The notes beneath the pieces were generated by a model. That model had not been told where the DNA came from and ran no database searches. It was given only the letters and a program-made list of their open reading frames with translations. This document shows, piece by piece, positions 27,294 through 35,976 of a DNA stretch of 64,000 nt (position 1 is its first letter; each line of letters opens with the position of its first letter). The position numbers and the translations under genes were made by a program. The DNA comes from DATDIC01 sp963777625 (GTDB taxonomy: Bacteria; Pseudomonadota; Alphaproteobacteria; Acetobacterales; Acetobacteraceae): positions 62,001-126,000 of the forward strand of contig CAVZRO010000021.1 in the NCBI GenBank assembly GCA_963777625.1, given 5' to 3'.

Positions 27294-29241
27294 CTACCCT
27301 GCCTGCTTCACTCGCATGTACCACTCCACCAACCGCCGGACCTGCCGCTCCGTATACTGCCGATCCGTCATGCGATCCACGAACTCGGCATGCTTCTTCT
27401 CGGTTTCGCTGTCCTTCTTCGAACCGAAGCTGATCACCGGCAGCAATTCCTCCACTTGGGAGAACATCCGCCGCTCGATGACCTCTCGAATCTTCTCATA
27501 CGATGTCCAGGAGGGGTTCCTGCCCCCATTGTTCGCCCGGGCGCGCAGGCTGAACTTCACAACCTCATTACGAAAATCCTTGGGGTTGGCGATACCCGCC
27601 GGCTTCTCGATCTTCGTCAGCTCCTGGTTGAGCAGTTCGCGATTGAGGAGCTGTCCCGTATCCGGATCTTTGAAGTCGATATCCTCGATCCAGGCATCGG
27701 CGTATGCGACATACCGGTCGAACAAGTTCTGGCCATAGTCGGAGTATGATTCCAGATAGGCCTTCTGGATTTCGTTGCCGATGAACTCAGCATATCGTGG
27801 CGCCAGCTCGCCCTTGATGAACTCCAGGTAGCGCTTCTCCGTCTCTGCCGGCAGTTGCTCGCGCCGGATCGACTGCTCCAGCACATACATCAGGTGCACC
27901 GGATCCGCGGCGATCTCCGTCGTATCATGATTGAAGGTTGCCGCCAGAACCTTGAAGGCGAACCGGGTCGAAGCTCCGTCCATTCCCTCTTCGACGCCGG
28001 CCGCGTCCTTATATTCCTGCAAGCTGCGGGCGCGCGGATCTGTTTCCTTCAGGCTTTCGCCGTCATAGACCCGCATCTTCGCATACAGGGTCGAGTTCTC
28101 GTGACGCCGCAGCCGGGTCAGCACGGAAAATCGAGCCAGCATCTCCAGCGTGGCCGGCGCGCACGGCGCTTCCGCCAGCTCCGAGCTCGATACCAGCTTG
28201 TCGTAGATTTTCTGCTCCTCGGTCACCCGCAGGCAGTACGGAACCTTTATCACGTAGATACGGTCGATGAAGGCTTCGTTGTTCCGGTTGTTCTTGAAAG
28301 TCTGCCACTCCGCCTCGTTCGAATGGGCCAGGATGATCCCGTTGAACGGGATGGCACCGATATTCTCCGTGCCAATGTAATTCCCCTCCTGCGTCGCCGT
28401 CAGCAGAGGGTGCAGCATCTTGATCGGCGCCTTGAACATCTCCACGAACTCGAGCACGCCCTGGTTCGCGCGATTGAGCCCGCCGGAATAGCTGTACGCG
28501 TCCGGGTCGTTCTGCGCATGCAACTCCAGCTTGCGGATATCCACCTTGCCGACCAGCGATGAAATATCCTGGTTGTTCTCATCGCCCGGTTCGGTTTTGG
28601 CGATCGCGATCTGCCGCAGCCGCGACGGCATCATCCGCTTCACACGGAACCGGGAGATATCACCCTCGAATTCGTCGAGTCGCTTGATGCACCATGGGCT
28701 CATCAGGCCGGTCAGACGGCGACGCGGAATGTCAAAGCGCTCTTCCAGCAATGCGCCCATCCGCTCGGGATTGAACAGGCCCAGCGGGCTTTCGAAAACC
28801 GGGCTCACCTGGTCGCCGGCCTTCAGCACATAAACCGGGTGAACCTCCATCAGGCCCTTGATCCGCTCGGCCAAGGACGACTTGCCGCCGCCGACTGGGC
28901 CAAGCAGGTACATGATCTGCTTGCGCTCCTCGAGTCCCTGGGCCGCGTGGCGGAGGAACCCGACGATCCGCTCGATCGTCTCCTCCATCCCGTAGAACTC
29001 GTCGAACGCCGGGTAGACCCGGATCGTCCGATTCATGAAAATCCGCCCCAGCCGGGCATCTTTGGAGGTGTCCACCATCTCCGGCTCACCGATCGCGGCC
29101 AGCAGCCGCTCGGTCGCGGTGGCATACATCATCGGATTGCCGCGGCAAGCCTCCAGGGTACTCGGCCAGCGACATCTCCGATTCGCGCGTCGATTCGAAA
29201 CTGCGCGCGTAAGTGGTAAACAGGTCATCGACCGTATGCAT
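27294..29241 (-). CDS. prkA: PrkA family serine protein kinase/AAA protein, one frameshift
   Basis: PrkA (YeaG in E. coli) combines an AAA ATPase part with a C-terminal kinase-like domain and acts in starvation and stress signalling. The start is placed at the ATG at 29241 (MHTVDDLFTTYARSFESTRE). That frame reaches EMSLAEY and is then broken. The next piece (ACRGNPMMYATATERLLAAI) is one base out. Deleting one base of the GGG at 29156-29158 (plus strand) gives a 648-residue protein of normal length. The Walker A loop is LLGPVGGGKSSLAERIKG. The rest, including FIDRIYVIKVPYCLRVTEEQ, is intact. First gene of prkA-yeaH-spoVR. Confidence 0.93.
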
Positions 29242-29861
29242 CGGTCGCTCCGTGTGAGTGGTTGACACTGCGGGCGCACATGCAAGATGGGCGCGAGCGT
29301 AGCTTATGGACGGCGCGTCGCGCGAATTTTTTTTCGTCGGCGCGCAATAGACACGATAGAATCTTTTTTAAGTGGGGCGGCGCTACCATGCCGGGACCCC
29401 CTTTCACACTGCCAAACATCAAGGTGGGAGGCATGTTCGTTTTGTGGCGAAATGGGCCGAAACCCAGGCACCACGACCCTGCGCGCGAAACCGTGACGCG
29501 TTCGCTCACGCCACCTGCAAACCTCGGACGCGCCGCCCCGCCGCTACGAGGGGGGTTTCGTTCCATAATATGCTCAATTCGCCGGTCCCTCAAGGAAATT
29601 CGCCCTTCGCCGCTGAACCGAAGCGCATTTCGGGCCGGATGAACCCGTTTGGAATTACGCCGGGACACCAATTCATGGCCAACGCTCCATCGTCCCGCAG
29701 CGGCCGGTCAAAATTGCACCGCGCCATGAAGCCTACGGGAGTACTCCTAAATTTCGATTAAAGTCGCCGATTTCCAGGCCGCCTGTGACATGCCTGCTCC
29801 GGCGGCATAAGCTGCCCGGCGAAACGGCAATTGCTAGCCGCGCTATTCCCACCCGCTCCAT
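29242..29861. other. Intergenic region upstream of prkA
   Basis: I see no supported gene in these 620 bases; frames here have no start context or family. The prkA promoter should lie on its right-hand side. Visible structures are an AT-rich patch at 29325-29370 with runs of eight and six T, and the 10-bp palindrome ggagtactcc at 29738-29747. I found no convincing sigma-54 -24/-12 element, although the E. coli counterpart operon uses one. Confidence 0.45.
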
Positions 29862-30089
29862 TCATGGAGGCGGCTGGGCCGCCGCAATCAACCTCTCCTC
29901 CTCCGCGCTTGGCAGGTGCGCCGGCGGCTGCCGGGAGAGCAGCGCCACCGTTTCGCGCATCTGGTCGGTATAGCGGCGGCAGGCCTCGCACAGCCGCAAG
30001 TGCAGCCAAACCCCAAATCGTCGCCGCACCGGCAGCTCGTGCTCGAGATAGTCGGTCACGAGTTCGCTCATGTCTCGGCACCTCAGCAT
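29862..30089 (-). CDS. Small anti-sigma factor with zinc-finger (zf-HC2) motif
   Basis: The 75-residue product starts MLRCRDMSELVTDYLEHELP and carries the zinc motif H-x3-C-x2-C in HLRLCEACRRY (about 29-39), which is the anti-sigma zinc-binding signature. There is no membrane segment, so it is a soluble ZAS-type regulator. It is divergently transcribed from an ECF sigma-factor gene 68 bases away, its likely partner. Zinc-linked thiols often make such proteins redox sensors. Binding of the neighbouring sigma is inferred from position. Confidence 0.8.
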   Translation of the reverse strand: MLRCRDMSELVTDYLEHELPVRRRFGVWLHLRLCEACRRYTDQMRETVALLSRQPPAHLPSAEEERLIAAAQPPP

Positions 30090-30157
30090 GGCGCCAGCCC
30101 TCCGATCATGATAGCGAGACGGCTGCGTTCGTTATATGGGAAGGCCGCCGGCCAACC
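30090..30157. promoter_or_regulatory. Shared promoter region of anti-sigma and sigma genes
   Basis: These 68 bases separate two divergent starts and must contain both promoters. The ribosome-binding site of the anti-sigma gene (GGAGGG, minus strand) is visible. The rest (gatcatgatagcgagacggctgcgttcgttatatg region) has no clear -35/-10 that I would defend. Autoregulation by the sigma factor is likely for ECF systems. Confidence 0.5.
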
Positions 30158-30934
30158 ATGCGCAACAGCGAATTCGACGATCCGGCCTTCCTCACGCGCC
30201 TGCGCGCCGGCGATCATGCCGCGTTCCGCGCGTTGATCCGGCGGTTCCACAACTCCTTGATCGGTGTTGCCGCCGCTATCATCGGCAGCCGGGCCCAGGC
30301 CGAAGAAGTGGTGCAGGATGCCTGGCTCGCCGTGTTTTCCGGCATCGGCCGGTTTGAAGGCCGCTCCAGCCTGATCACCTGGCTGTTCAGCATTGTCCTG
30401 AATCGCGCGCGGACCCGGGCACGCCGCGAGGGCCGGCTGGTCGCCCTGCCTGCCGTCCTCGACAGCACCTCGAGCGACGCGGGCGACCAGCGAGCGGTCC
30501 CGATCAGCGAGTTTCAGCCCGACGGACATTGGCGCGAAGAGCCCCGCTGGTGGGATGTGCTGGACCCGGAGCGCATCGTCGCCGGCCGGCAGCTCTGGGA
30601 TCACGTGCAGGAAGTGCTCGACCAGCTCCCCCCTGGTCAACGGGCGGTCATTATCCTGCGCGATGTCGAAAGCCGTTCGGCCGAAGAGGCCTGCACGCTG
30701 TTGTCTATCAGCCCGGGAAACCAGCGGGTCCTCCTCCACCGGGCGCGTGGACACGTGCGCCGGGCCATCGACCGGCTGTTGGCGCATGGCACAGAGAGTG
30801 TCGTCGTGGCGGCGGGCGGGCCGGCATCGGCCGACAGGCGATCCCCAGCCACACGTCCCGCCGCGATGAGGGCGATGAGTCTGTTCGCCTGGCTCGGCTT
30901 CGGCTTTCCGGCGTTCGAACCCTCGGCGCCGTGA
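30158..30934 (+). CDS. ECF-type RNA polymerase sigma factor
   Basis: The ATG at 30158 gives 258 residues. Sigma region 2 spans about 10-85, with ARTRLRAGDHAAFRALIRRF-like helix 1 (FLTRLRAGDHAAFRALIRRF), EEVVQDAWLAVFSGIGRFEG and ITWLFSIVLNRARTRARREG. Region 4 spans about 148-205, with LPPGQRAVIILRDVESRSAE and LLHRARGHVRRAIDRLL. After region 4 there is a 50-residue tail (AGGPASADRRSPATRP... LFAWLGFGFPAFEPSAP), unusual for an ECF factor. It directs transcription in response to a signal, likely held by the divergent zinc-finger anti-sigma factor. The frame open before 30158 is not coding. Confidence 0.92.
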   Translation: MRNSEFDDPAFLTRLRAGDHAAFRALIRRFHNSLIGVAAAIIGSRAQAEEVVQDAWLAVFSGIGRFEGRSSLITWLFSIVLNRARTRARREGRLVALPAVLDSTSSDAGDQRAVPISEFQPDGHWREEPRWWDVLDPERIVAGRQLWDHVQEVLDQLPPGQRAVIILRDVESRSAEEACTLLSISPGNQRVLLHRARGHVRRAIDRLLAHGTESVVVAAGGPASADRRSPATRPAAMRAMSLFAWLGFGFPAFEPSAP

Positions 30935-31015
30935 TCAGCAGCGTTTTCGCGACAATGGAAATATCTCCCCATCGGTTTGATATCATGTGAGCGCCGCAAA
31001 TACGGGAGGAAACAC

Positions 31016-31198
31016 ATGCCTGATGGAAAGCAGAAGCCGGCAACTGCCAAGCGCAGCCTCGCGCGGCCGACCAAGTCTAGCCCCGCAGTCCAGGCCGCCA
31101 CGCAGCAGGAATCCGACATGCGTCGTCTGTTGCGCGAAACGGCATGGACCCGCATGTTCGGCAAGGCTGCCGGCTCCAGGAACCCGTTCGCGCGTTAG
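31016..31198 (+). CDS. Small basic 60-residue protein
   Basis: The ATG at 31016 follows GGGAGGA at a spacing of five bases, a very strong start site. The product begins MPDGKQKPATAKRSLARPTK and ends MFGKAAGSRNPFAR. It is basic, with a charged or disordered first half and a helix-forming second half (ESDMRRLLRETAWTRM). It lies 82 bases after the sigma gene and 20 before the glycosyltransferase gene, in the same direction, so it probably belongs to the same unit. No family recognised. Confidence 0.6.
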   Translation: MPDGKQKPATAKRSLARPTKSSPAVQAATQQESDMRRLLRETAWTRMFGKAAGSRNPFAR

Positions 31199-31217
31199 CG
31201 ATTACCGATACGCGCGA

Positions 31218-31913
31218 ATGCCGCCACCCGTGCCACTCCCGGCGGTGGCTGTCGTGGTTCCCACTCTCAACGCCGCGCCGACTATAGCGGCAACCCTGGC
31301 CTCGCTGGTGGCATCGGACTGCCAGATACCGGCCGAAATCCTCGTGGTGGATGGCGGCAGCAACGATACCACCTGCTCCATCGCCGAGTCGGCTGGCGCC
31401 CGCGTCATCAGCGCCGAGCGGGGGCGCGGTATTCAGCTCGCTGCCGGGGTCGCCGCCGTCCGAAGTCCGTGGCTGCTGCTTCTGCACGCCGACACACGGC
31501 TGGACGCAGGTTGGCAGGATGCTGTTCGCCACCACACCGTCGTTGCTCCGCGATGCGCGGGTTATTTCCGCTTCGCCCTGAACAGCGACGATCCGCGGAG
31601 CCGTTCACTAGAACGTGCCGTGCGCTGGCGCTCCCGCGCCTTGGCATTGCCCTACGGCGATCAGGGTCTGCTGATCCACCGTGACCTGCTGGGAGAAATC
31701 GGCGGCATTCGTCCCCTGCCCCTTATGGAGGATGTCGATCTGGTCCGCCGCCTCGGGCGGCAACGGCTGGTTCCTCTGGACGCTAGAGCAATCACCTCCG
31801 CCCGGCGCTGGGAGCATGGTGGCTGGCGCCGCCGGTCCCTTCGCAACCTGTTCTGCCTGAGCCTTTTCTTCGCCGGGGTGCCTCCGCGGTGGATTCGGCT
31901 GCTCTACGGATGA
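31218..31913 (+). CDS. Glycosyltransferase family 2, TIGR04283-like
   Basis: The start ATG at 31218 gives MPPPVPLPAVAVVVPTLNAA. The GT2 fold is shown by VVVPTLNAAPTIAATLASLV, EILVVDGGSNDTTCSIAES and LLLLHADTRLDAGW (the DxD-like metal site), with GIRPLPLMEDVDLVRRL later. At 231 residues it matches the TIGR04283 group, commonly labelled arsenosugar biosynthesis glycosyltransferase. The next gene, overlapping by ATGA, is its usual partner TIGR04282. No arsenic methyltransferase or radical-SAM arsenosugar genes are near, so that label is not supported here. Confidence 0.85.
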   Translation: MPPPVPLPAVAVVVPTLNAAPTIAATLASLVASDCQIPAEILVVDGGSNDTTCSIAESAGARVISAERGRGIQLAAGVAAVRSPWLLLLHADTRLDAGWQDAVRHHTVVAPRCAGYFRFALNSDDPRSRSLERAVRWRSRALALPYGDQGLLIHRDLLGEIGGIRPLPLMEDVDLVRRLGRQRLVPLDARAITSARRWEHGGWRRRSLRNLFCLSLFFAGVPPRWIRLLYG

Positions 31914-32581
31914 AGGACACCGTGATCGTGTTCGCCCGCGCCCCGCGCCTGGGCACCGTGAAGCGTCGACTTGCGCAGCGAATCGGCGCGCGAGCGGCGC
32001 TTCGCTTTCACACCGCCACCACGACCACCCTGCTACGGCGGCTGGGCGGCACGCGCCGGTTTCGGACCGTACTCGCCGTGACGCCCGACCGGACCCGTAT
32101 CGCACTTGCTTTCCGCGGACTCCGAATCGATCAGGGATCCGGTGACCTGGGACGACGTATGGATCGCGCGTTTTGGCGGTTCCGCGCCGGGCGGGTGGCC
32201 CTCATCGGCAGCGATATCCCTGATGCAGGGCCCACGGATATCCAGGCCGCCTTTGCCGCCCTGGGGCGCGCCGACGCGGTATTCGGCCCAGCCACCGACG
32301 GCGGCTATTGGCTCGTCGCCCTTGGTTCGCGCCGTCCCAGTTCCCCGTTCCACCACGTCCGGTGGTCCAGCCCGCACGCCCTCGCCGACACGTTGTGCAA
32401 CTTGAAGGGGCGCCGCATCGGTTTTCTGCGGGTGTTGCAGGACGTGGACACCTACCAAGATTTACTCGCCGTGTCGCAAAATCGGCCAAATTCAGGTTAC
32501 ACTCACGATCGAGTGATAAACTATGCAGGCCCTCAAGGAGGCCGGCGATGGCACGAGCCGAATGGTGGCGCGGCGCGGTAA
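31910..32581 (+). CDS. TIGR04282-type nucleotidyl/glycosyl-transferase (DUF2064)
   Basis: The ATG at 31910 overlaps the stop of the preceding gene. The 223-residue protein has family landmarks VIVFARAPRLGTVKRRLAQR at the N-terminus (a GT-A nucleotide-binding loop), GDLGRRMDRAFWRF, VALIGSDIPDAGPTDIQAAF and AVFGPATDGGYWLVALG. It typically pairs with the TIGR04283 GT2. The last 25 residues overlap the start of the alpha-glucosidase gene by 34 bases and probably represent a non-conserved tail. The sugar donor and acceptor are unknown. Confidence 0.85.
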   Translation: MKDTVIVFARAPRLGTVKRRLAQRIGARAALRFHTATTTTLLRRLGGTRRFRTVLAVTPDRTRIALAFRGLRIDQGSGDLGRRMDRAFWRFRAGRVALIGSDIPDAGPTDIQAAFAALGRADAVFGPATDGGYWLVALGSRRPSSPFHHVRWSSPHALADTLCNLKGRRIGFLRVLQDVDTYQDLLAVSQNRPNSGYTHDRVINYAGPQGGRRWHEPNGGAAR

Positions 32582-34215
32582 TCTATCAGATTTACCCGCG
32601 CAGCTTTTTCGATAGCAATGGCGATGGAATTGGTGACCTGCCGGGCGTCACCGCCAAGCTCGACCATGTCGCCAAACTGGGCGTGGATGCCATCTGGCTT
32701 TGTCCCTTCTTCACCTCGCCCCAGAAGGATTTCGGTTATGACGTGTCCGATCACACGGCCGTTGACCCGCTGTTCGGCACCCTCGCCGATTTCGACGAGT
32801 TGGCGGATCGGGCGCACCGACTTGGCCTTCGCGTGCTGATCGACCAGGTCTGGAGTCACACCTCCGACCACCACCCCTGGTTCCGGGAAAGCAGGTCGAA
32901 CCGCACCAACATTCTGGCCGAGTGGTACGTCTGGGCCGATCCGGCGCCGGACGGCACGCCGCCCAACAACTGGCTCTCCGTGTTCGGCGGCTCCGCCTGG
33001 AGGTGGGAGCCGCGGCGGCGCCAATACTACCTGCACCATTTCCTCGCCCAGCAGCCAGCGCTCAACCTCCACAATCCCGATGTCCTCGAGGCCTTGCTTG
33101 CGGGCGGGGAGTTCTGGTTGCGGCGGGGGGTCGATGGCTTTCGCCTCGATGCCATGGATTTCCTGCTGCACGACCGGACGCTGCGGTCCAACCCGCCCGC
33201 CCCGACACCGCCGGAGATCCCGCCCAAGCTGTTCGCCATGCAGCAGCATTGCCACGACATGCTGCAACCCGAGTCGCTCGACCTGCTGCAACGCATACGC
33301 GGTATGATGGATCGCTATGCCGGCAGCGTCACCGTTGGGGAAGTGTCCAGCCAGCCTGACGCGTTCGACCGGGTCGTCACCTACACCGCGGGCGACCAGC
33401 GACTCCACACCGCATACACGCTGCGCCCGCTGCGCGGCGGCTTCGACTGGCCCACAGTCAGCAGCTTGCTGCACGACCTCGCGGCTGCCGGGGAAGCCGG
33501 TTGGCCCTGCTGGTGCTTCAGTAACCACGACGTGGAACGCGCGGTCTCGCGGTGGAACCCGCGCCGCGGCCAGGCGCAGCCGGAGCCGGCTTTCGCCCGT
33601 CTGCTCATGGCATTCCTGCTCAGCCTGCGCGGCACTGTCAGCCTGTACCAGGGCGAGGAACTCGGTCTTACCGAGGCCGAACTTGGCCCAGAACATCTCC
33701 GCGATCCGTTCGGTATCGAATATTGGCCCGAATTTCGCGGTCGCGACGGCAGCCGCACGCCAATGCCCTGGCAGAGCGACGCGCCGCACGGCGGTTTCAC
33801 CACCGCGCCCGAGCCGTGGCTACCGATGCCCGAGCCTCACCGTGCCCTGGCCGTCGATTGTCACGAACGGGACGGGGACGGGCTGCTGAACGGGTTCCGC
33901 CGGTTCCTTGCGTGGCGGCGTCAGCACCCCGCGCTCGTCCGCGGCCTCCTGCACCCGCTCGACCTGCCGGAACCGCTGATTGGCTTCGTCCGCGAACTGG
34001 ACGGGGAACGCATTCTCGCACTGTTCAACATCTCCGCGCATCCCGCACACGCCAATCTCGGGACCCTTCCGTCCCTGCGCCCCATGCCGGAATCCGGCTT
34101 CCACGCGCACTACCACGACAACGTCGCCGAGCTAACCGCGCACGGCGCATTCTTCGCGGTAATCGAAACCACCGCCGCGGCCCATTCCGAGCGTGAATTG
34201 GCTGCCGCCAGCTAA
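32548..34215 (+). CDS. GH13 alpha-glucosidase (AglA-type)
   Basis: The start ATG at 32548 follows AAGGAG; the open frame upstream is antisense/shadow. The 555-residue enzyme has the four GH13 regions: DQVWSHTSDHHPWF (region I), GVDGFRLDAMDFLLHD with the nucleophile Asp (region II), VTVGEVSSQPDAF with the acid/base Glu (region III), and CWCFSNHDVERAVSRW with the stabilising Asp (region IV). The N-terminus AEWWRGAVIYQIYPRSFFDS is typical of exo-acting oligo-1,6/alpha-glucosidases. No signal peptide, so it is cytoplasmic and should act on malto- or isomalto-oligosaccharides. Confidence 0.93.
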   Translation: MARAEWWRGAVIYQIYPRSFFDSNGDGIGDLPGVTAKLDHVAKLGVDAIWLCPFFTSPQKDFGYDVSDHTAVDPLFGTLADFDELADRAHRLGLRVLIDQVWSHTSDHHPWFRESRSNRTNILAEWYVWADPAPDGTPPNNWLSVFGGSAWRWEPRRRQYYLHHFLAQQPALNLHNPDVLEALLAGGEFWLRRGVDGFRLDAMDFLLHDRTLRSNPPAPTPPEIPPKLFAMQQHCHDMLQPESLDLLQRIRGMMDRYAGSVTVGEVSSQPDAFDRVVTYTAGDQRLHTAYTLRPLRGGFDWPTVSSLLHDLAAAGEAGWPCWCFSNHDVERAVSRWNPRRGQAQPEPAFARLLMAFLLSLRGTVSLYQGEELGLTEAELGPEHLRDPFGIEYWPEFRGRDGSRTPMPWQSDAPHGGFTTAPEPWLPMPEPHRALAVDCHERDGDGLLNGFRRFLAWRRQHPALVRGLLHPLDLPEPLIGFVRELDGERILALFNISAHPAHANLGTLPSLRPMPESGFHAHYHDNVAELTAHGAFFAVIETTAAAHSERELAAAS

Positions 34216-34228
34216 CGCCTTGCTTCAC

Positions 34229-34249
34229 CTCTCCCGCTGCGCGGGAGAG
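34229..34249. terminator. Hairpin between convergent glucosidase and aldolase genes
   Basis: ctctcccgc-tgc-gcgggagag is a perfect 9-bp stem with a 3-base loop, 14 bases after the alpha-glucosidase stop. A second stem follows (ccgaccc/gggtcgg, about 34260-34280). An identical hairpin occurs at 35486-35506. It may serve as terminator for either gene, and is part of the duplicated block described separately. Confidence 0.6.
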
Positions 34250-34310
34250 AGTCTGCCCCCGACCCGATCGGGGGTCGGAGTGCGACGCAATCCGGCTGAT
34301 GGATCTATGG

Positions 34311-35270
34311 TCAGGCCGGCATCGTCCGTTTCTGATGCGCCCGACCGATCCGCGCCAGCTCCTCGTCATGGCCGCCAATCACCCGCACACCTTCGTCCAG
34401 CCGCCCGGTCAAGTTCTGGCGGTTGCACCCTTCCAGGAACGCCACCCCGTATTTCCGGCATGCGCCAAACACTTTGTCCCGCGCCTCCTGCATCTCGGGC
34501 GGATAAGGATCGCGCAGCAGCTTGGTGGAACCGAGCGACAAACTCAGGTCCCCGGGCCCCATCTCCGCGAAGGCGATTCCGGGCACCGCCAGCAAGGCGT
34601 CCGCATTCGCGATCCCTTCCGGACTCTCCAGCTTCAGCCCCAGCATCAGCTCTCCGTTCGGGTTCAGCGGCCACGGGTCTGCGCGGTCCAGGTATTCCTC
34701 GGCCGAAACGCCCCAGATCGGGGCTGCCGACATCTCCGACCCGCGTCCCCGCATCCCGATGCCCAGCAGCGGTCGCCCGCCCGCCGATCCACGCCGAGTT
34801 CCCACCTTCGCGCCGCGCATCCGCTCGAGCGGCGAAGGAAGCTCCGGGTCCATTCCGCGACGATGATGCGGATACCGCGCCGCTTCCACGAATGCCCGCA
34901 CGGCGTCCGGCTCTTCCGCCTGGCACAGCAGCAGCCCATGCACACCGCGCCCGAGAATCTGGCGCACTTGCCATGCATTGTCGCGTACCATCCGCTCGTC
35001 GATCCCGTTCACCGGCAGTTCGACCACAACCGTCGGCGTGCGATGACCTGAACGGGTCGCCCCTCCATCGGCCAGTCCCCGCATGTAGACTTCCAGCCCC
35101 GCCAGATCGAACGCGCCGTGCTCCATGCCGACATTGATGTAATCGGCCCAGGTGTGCGCATCCTTCCGGCCTTCGTCATAGGTCAGCAGGTGACCGGTAT
35201 GATGGCCGGTGTAATAGATCGCCTGATCCTGTTGTAACAACTCGATCGCGCGGTTGATTCGGCTGGCCAC
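34311..35270 (-). CDS. HpcH/HpaI aldolase family protein
   Basis: I choose the GTG at 35270 as start because GGAGGG lies ten bases upstream; a TTG 27 bases earlier is in frame but has no such site. The 319-residue protein (MASRINRAIELLQQDQAIYY) has metal-site blocks near VVVELPVNGIDERMVRDNAW, LGLKLESPEGIANADALLAV and FAEMGPGDLSLSLGSTKLL. These fit class II pyruvate aldolases of the HpcH/HpaI family, which cleave 2-keto-hydroxy acids. It ends 95 bases from the convergent alpha-glucosidase gene. Its last codons are duplicated at 35540-35580. Confidence 0.85.
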   Translation of the reverse strand: MASRINRAIELLQQDQAIYYTGHHTGHLLTYDEGRKDAHTWADYINVGMEHGAFDLAGLEVYMRGLADGGATRSGHRTPTVVVELPVNGIDERMVRDNAWQVRQILGRGVHGLLLCQAEEPDAVRAFVEAARYPHHRRGMDPELPSPLERMRGAKVGTRRGSAGGRPLLGIGMRGRGSEMSAAPIWGVSAEEYLDRADPWPLNPNGELMLGLKLESPEGIANADALLAVPGIAFAEMGPGDLSLSLGSTKLLRDPYPPEMQEARDKVFGACRKYGVAFLEGCNRQNLTGRLDEGVRVIGGHDEELARIGRAHQKRTMPA

Positions 35271-35444
35271 GTCGGTTCCCTCCGGAGTTACGCGCAAGCG
35301 TTCTACACCCGCGCCCTGTGCCGCGGGAGAGGCACTGTTATTTCGCCGCTACCGGAGGAAGCCGCGACAAGCACCAGCCCTCCCGTGCAACCAGCACGTC
35401 TCGCTCTCGGCACGCACATCGCGGCGCAGCGACTTCACCGCATC

Positions 35445-35582
35445 CATCCGCCCCCATACCGAGCGTGAACTGGCTAAAACCTCACCTCTCCCGCTGCGCG
35501 GGAGAGGTCGGATTGCAAAGCAATCCGGGTGAGGGCGAAGCTCAGGCCCGCATCGTCCGCTTCTGATGCGCCCGCCCGCCCG
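35445..35582. repeat. Degenerate duplicate of 34180-34350
   Basis: In the same order as at 34180-34350, this stretch has a copy of the alpha-glucosidase 3' end (ccataccgagcgtgaactggct versus ccattccgagcgtgaattggct, both shortened here to 20 bases of match), then the same ctctcccgctgcgcgggagag hairpin, then a copy of the aldolase 3' end (ggcccgcatcgtccgcttct). The intervening genes are absent. It is the fossil of a segmental duplication followed by deletion. Confidence 0.75.
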
Positions 35583-35583
35583 A

Positions 35584-35976
35584 CTACATCAGGTCCAGCC
35601 ACACCGGCGGCGGATGCGTCACTCCCGCGCTCGCCACGATCAGATCGAACTGGCCGCCGCAATAAGATGACCCATCTGCGGCGATCACCGCGGCCGGCGG
35701 CCACGCCGCAACCGCCACGGCCGCCCGCCCGGCCAGCGCCGCATCCATCTCTGTGACGGCGCCACCCGCGCCGACCGTTTCCGCCAGAATCACGCTGAAA
35801 TAGCCCGTGCCGCACCCGTTCTTCCGCAACCACCGACGCCATGCCCCGCGCCGACGAACCGCTCCCGAGGCACCCTCGCGAACACTTCCACCACCGCTGG
35901 CGAGCGCACATCAGCACCGAGGCGCAATTCCTCCGCGAACGAATGCCGCGCCGCCGCCAGCGATGCCCGGTCGCAG
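35584..35976 (-). pseudogene. Protein-L-isoaspartate methyltransferase-like remnant
   Basis: Two pieces of one family are visible. The first (RHSFAEELRLGADVRSPAVV then EVFARVPRERFVG) matches the N-terminus of protein-L-isoaspartate O-methyltransferase relatives. The second, in another frame (GCGTGYFSVILAETVGAGGA to QFDLIVASAGVTHPPPVW), has the S-adenosylmethionine-binding loop GCGTGY. The 40-50 residues normally between them are missing, and the C-terminal third is cut at WLDLM by a stop. It abuts the duplication relic at 35445-35582, so the truncation may come from the same rearrangement. Confidence 0.6.

Noticed and set aside
29242..29861. Sigma-54 promoter upstream of prkA
   Set aside because: The E. 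coli counterpart uses sigma-54, but I found no convincing TGGC-N8-TTGC-like pair in the right place and orientation.
31218..32581. Arsenosugar biosynthesis locus
   Set aside because: The family names suggest it, but no other arsenosugar gene is present; only the transferase identities are supported.
32533..33789. 418-codon minus-strand frame
   Set aside because: Antisense to the GH13 alpha-glucosidase with all four catalytic regions present.
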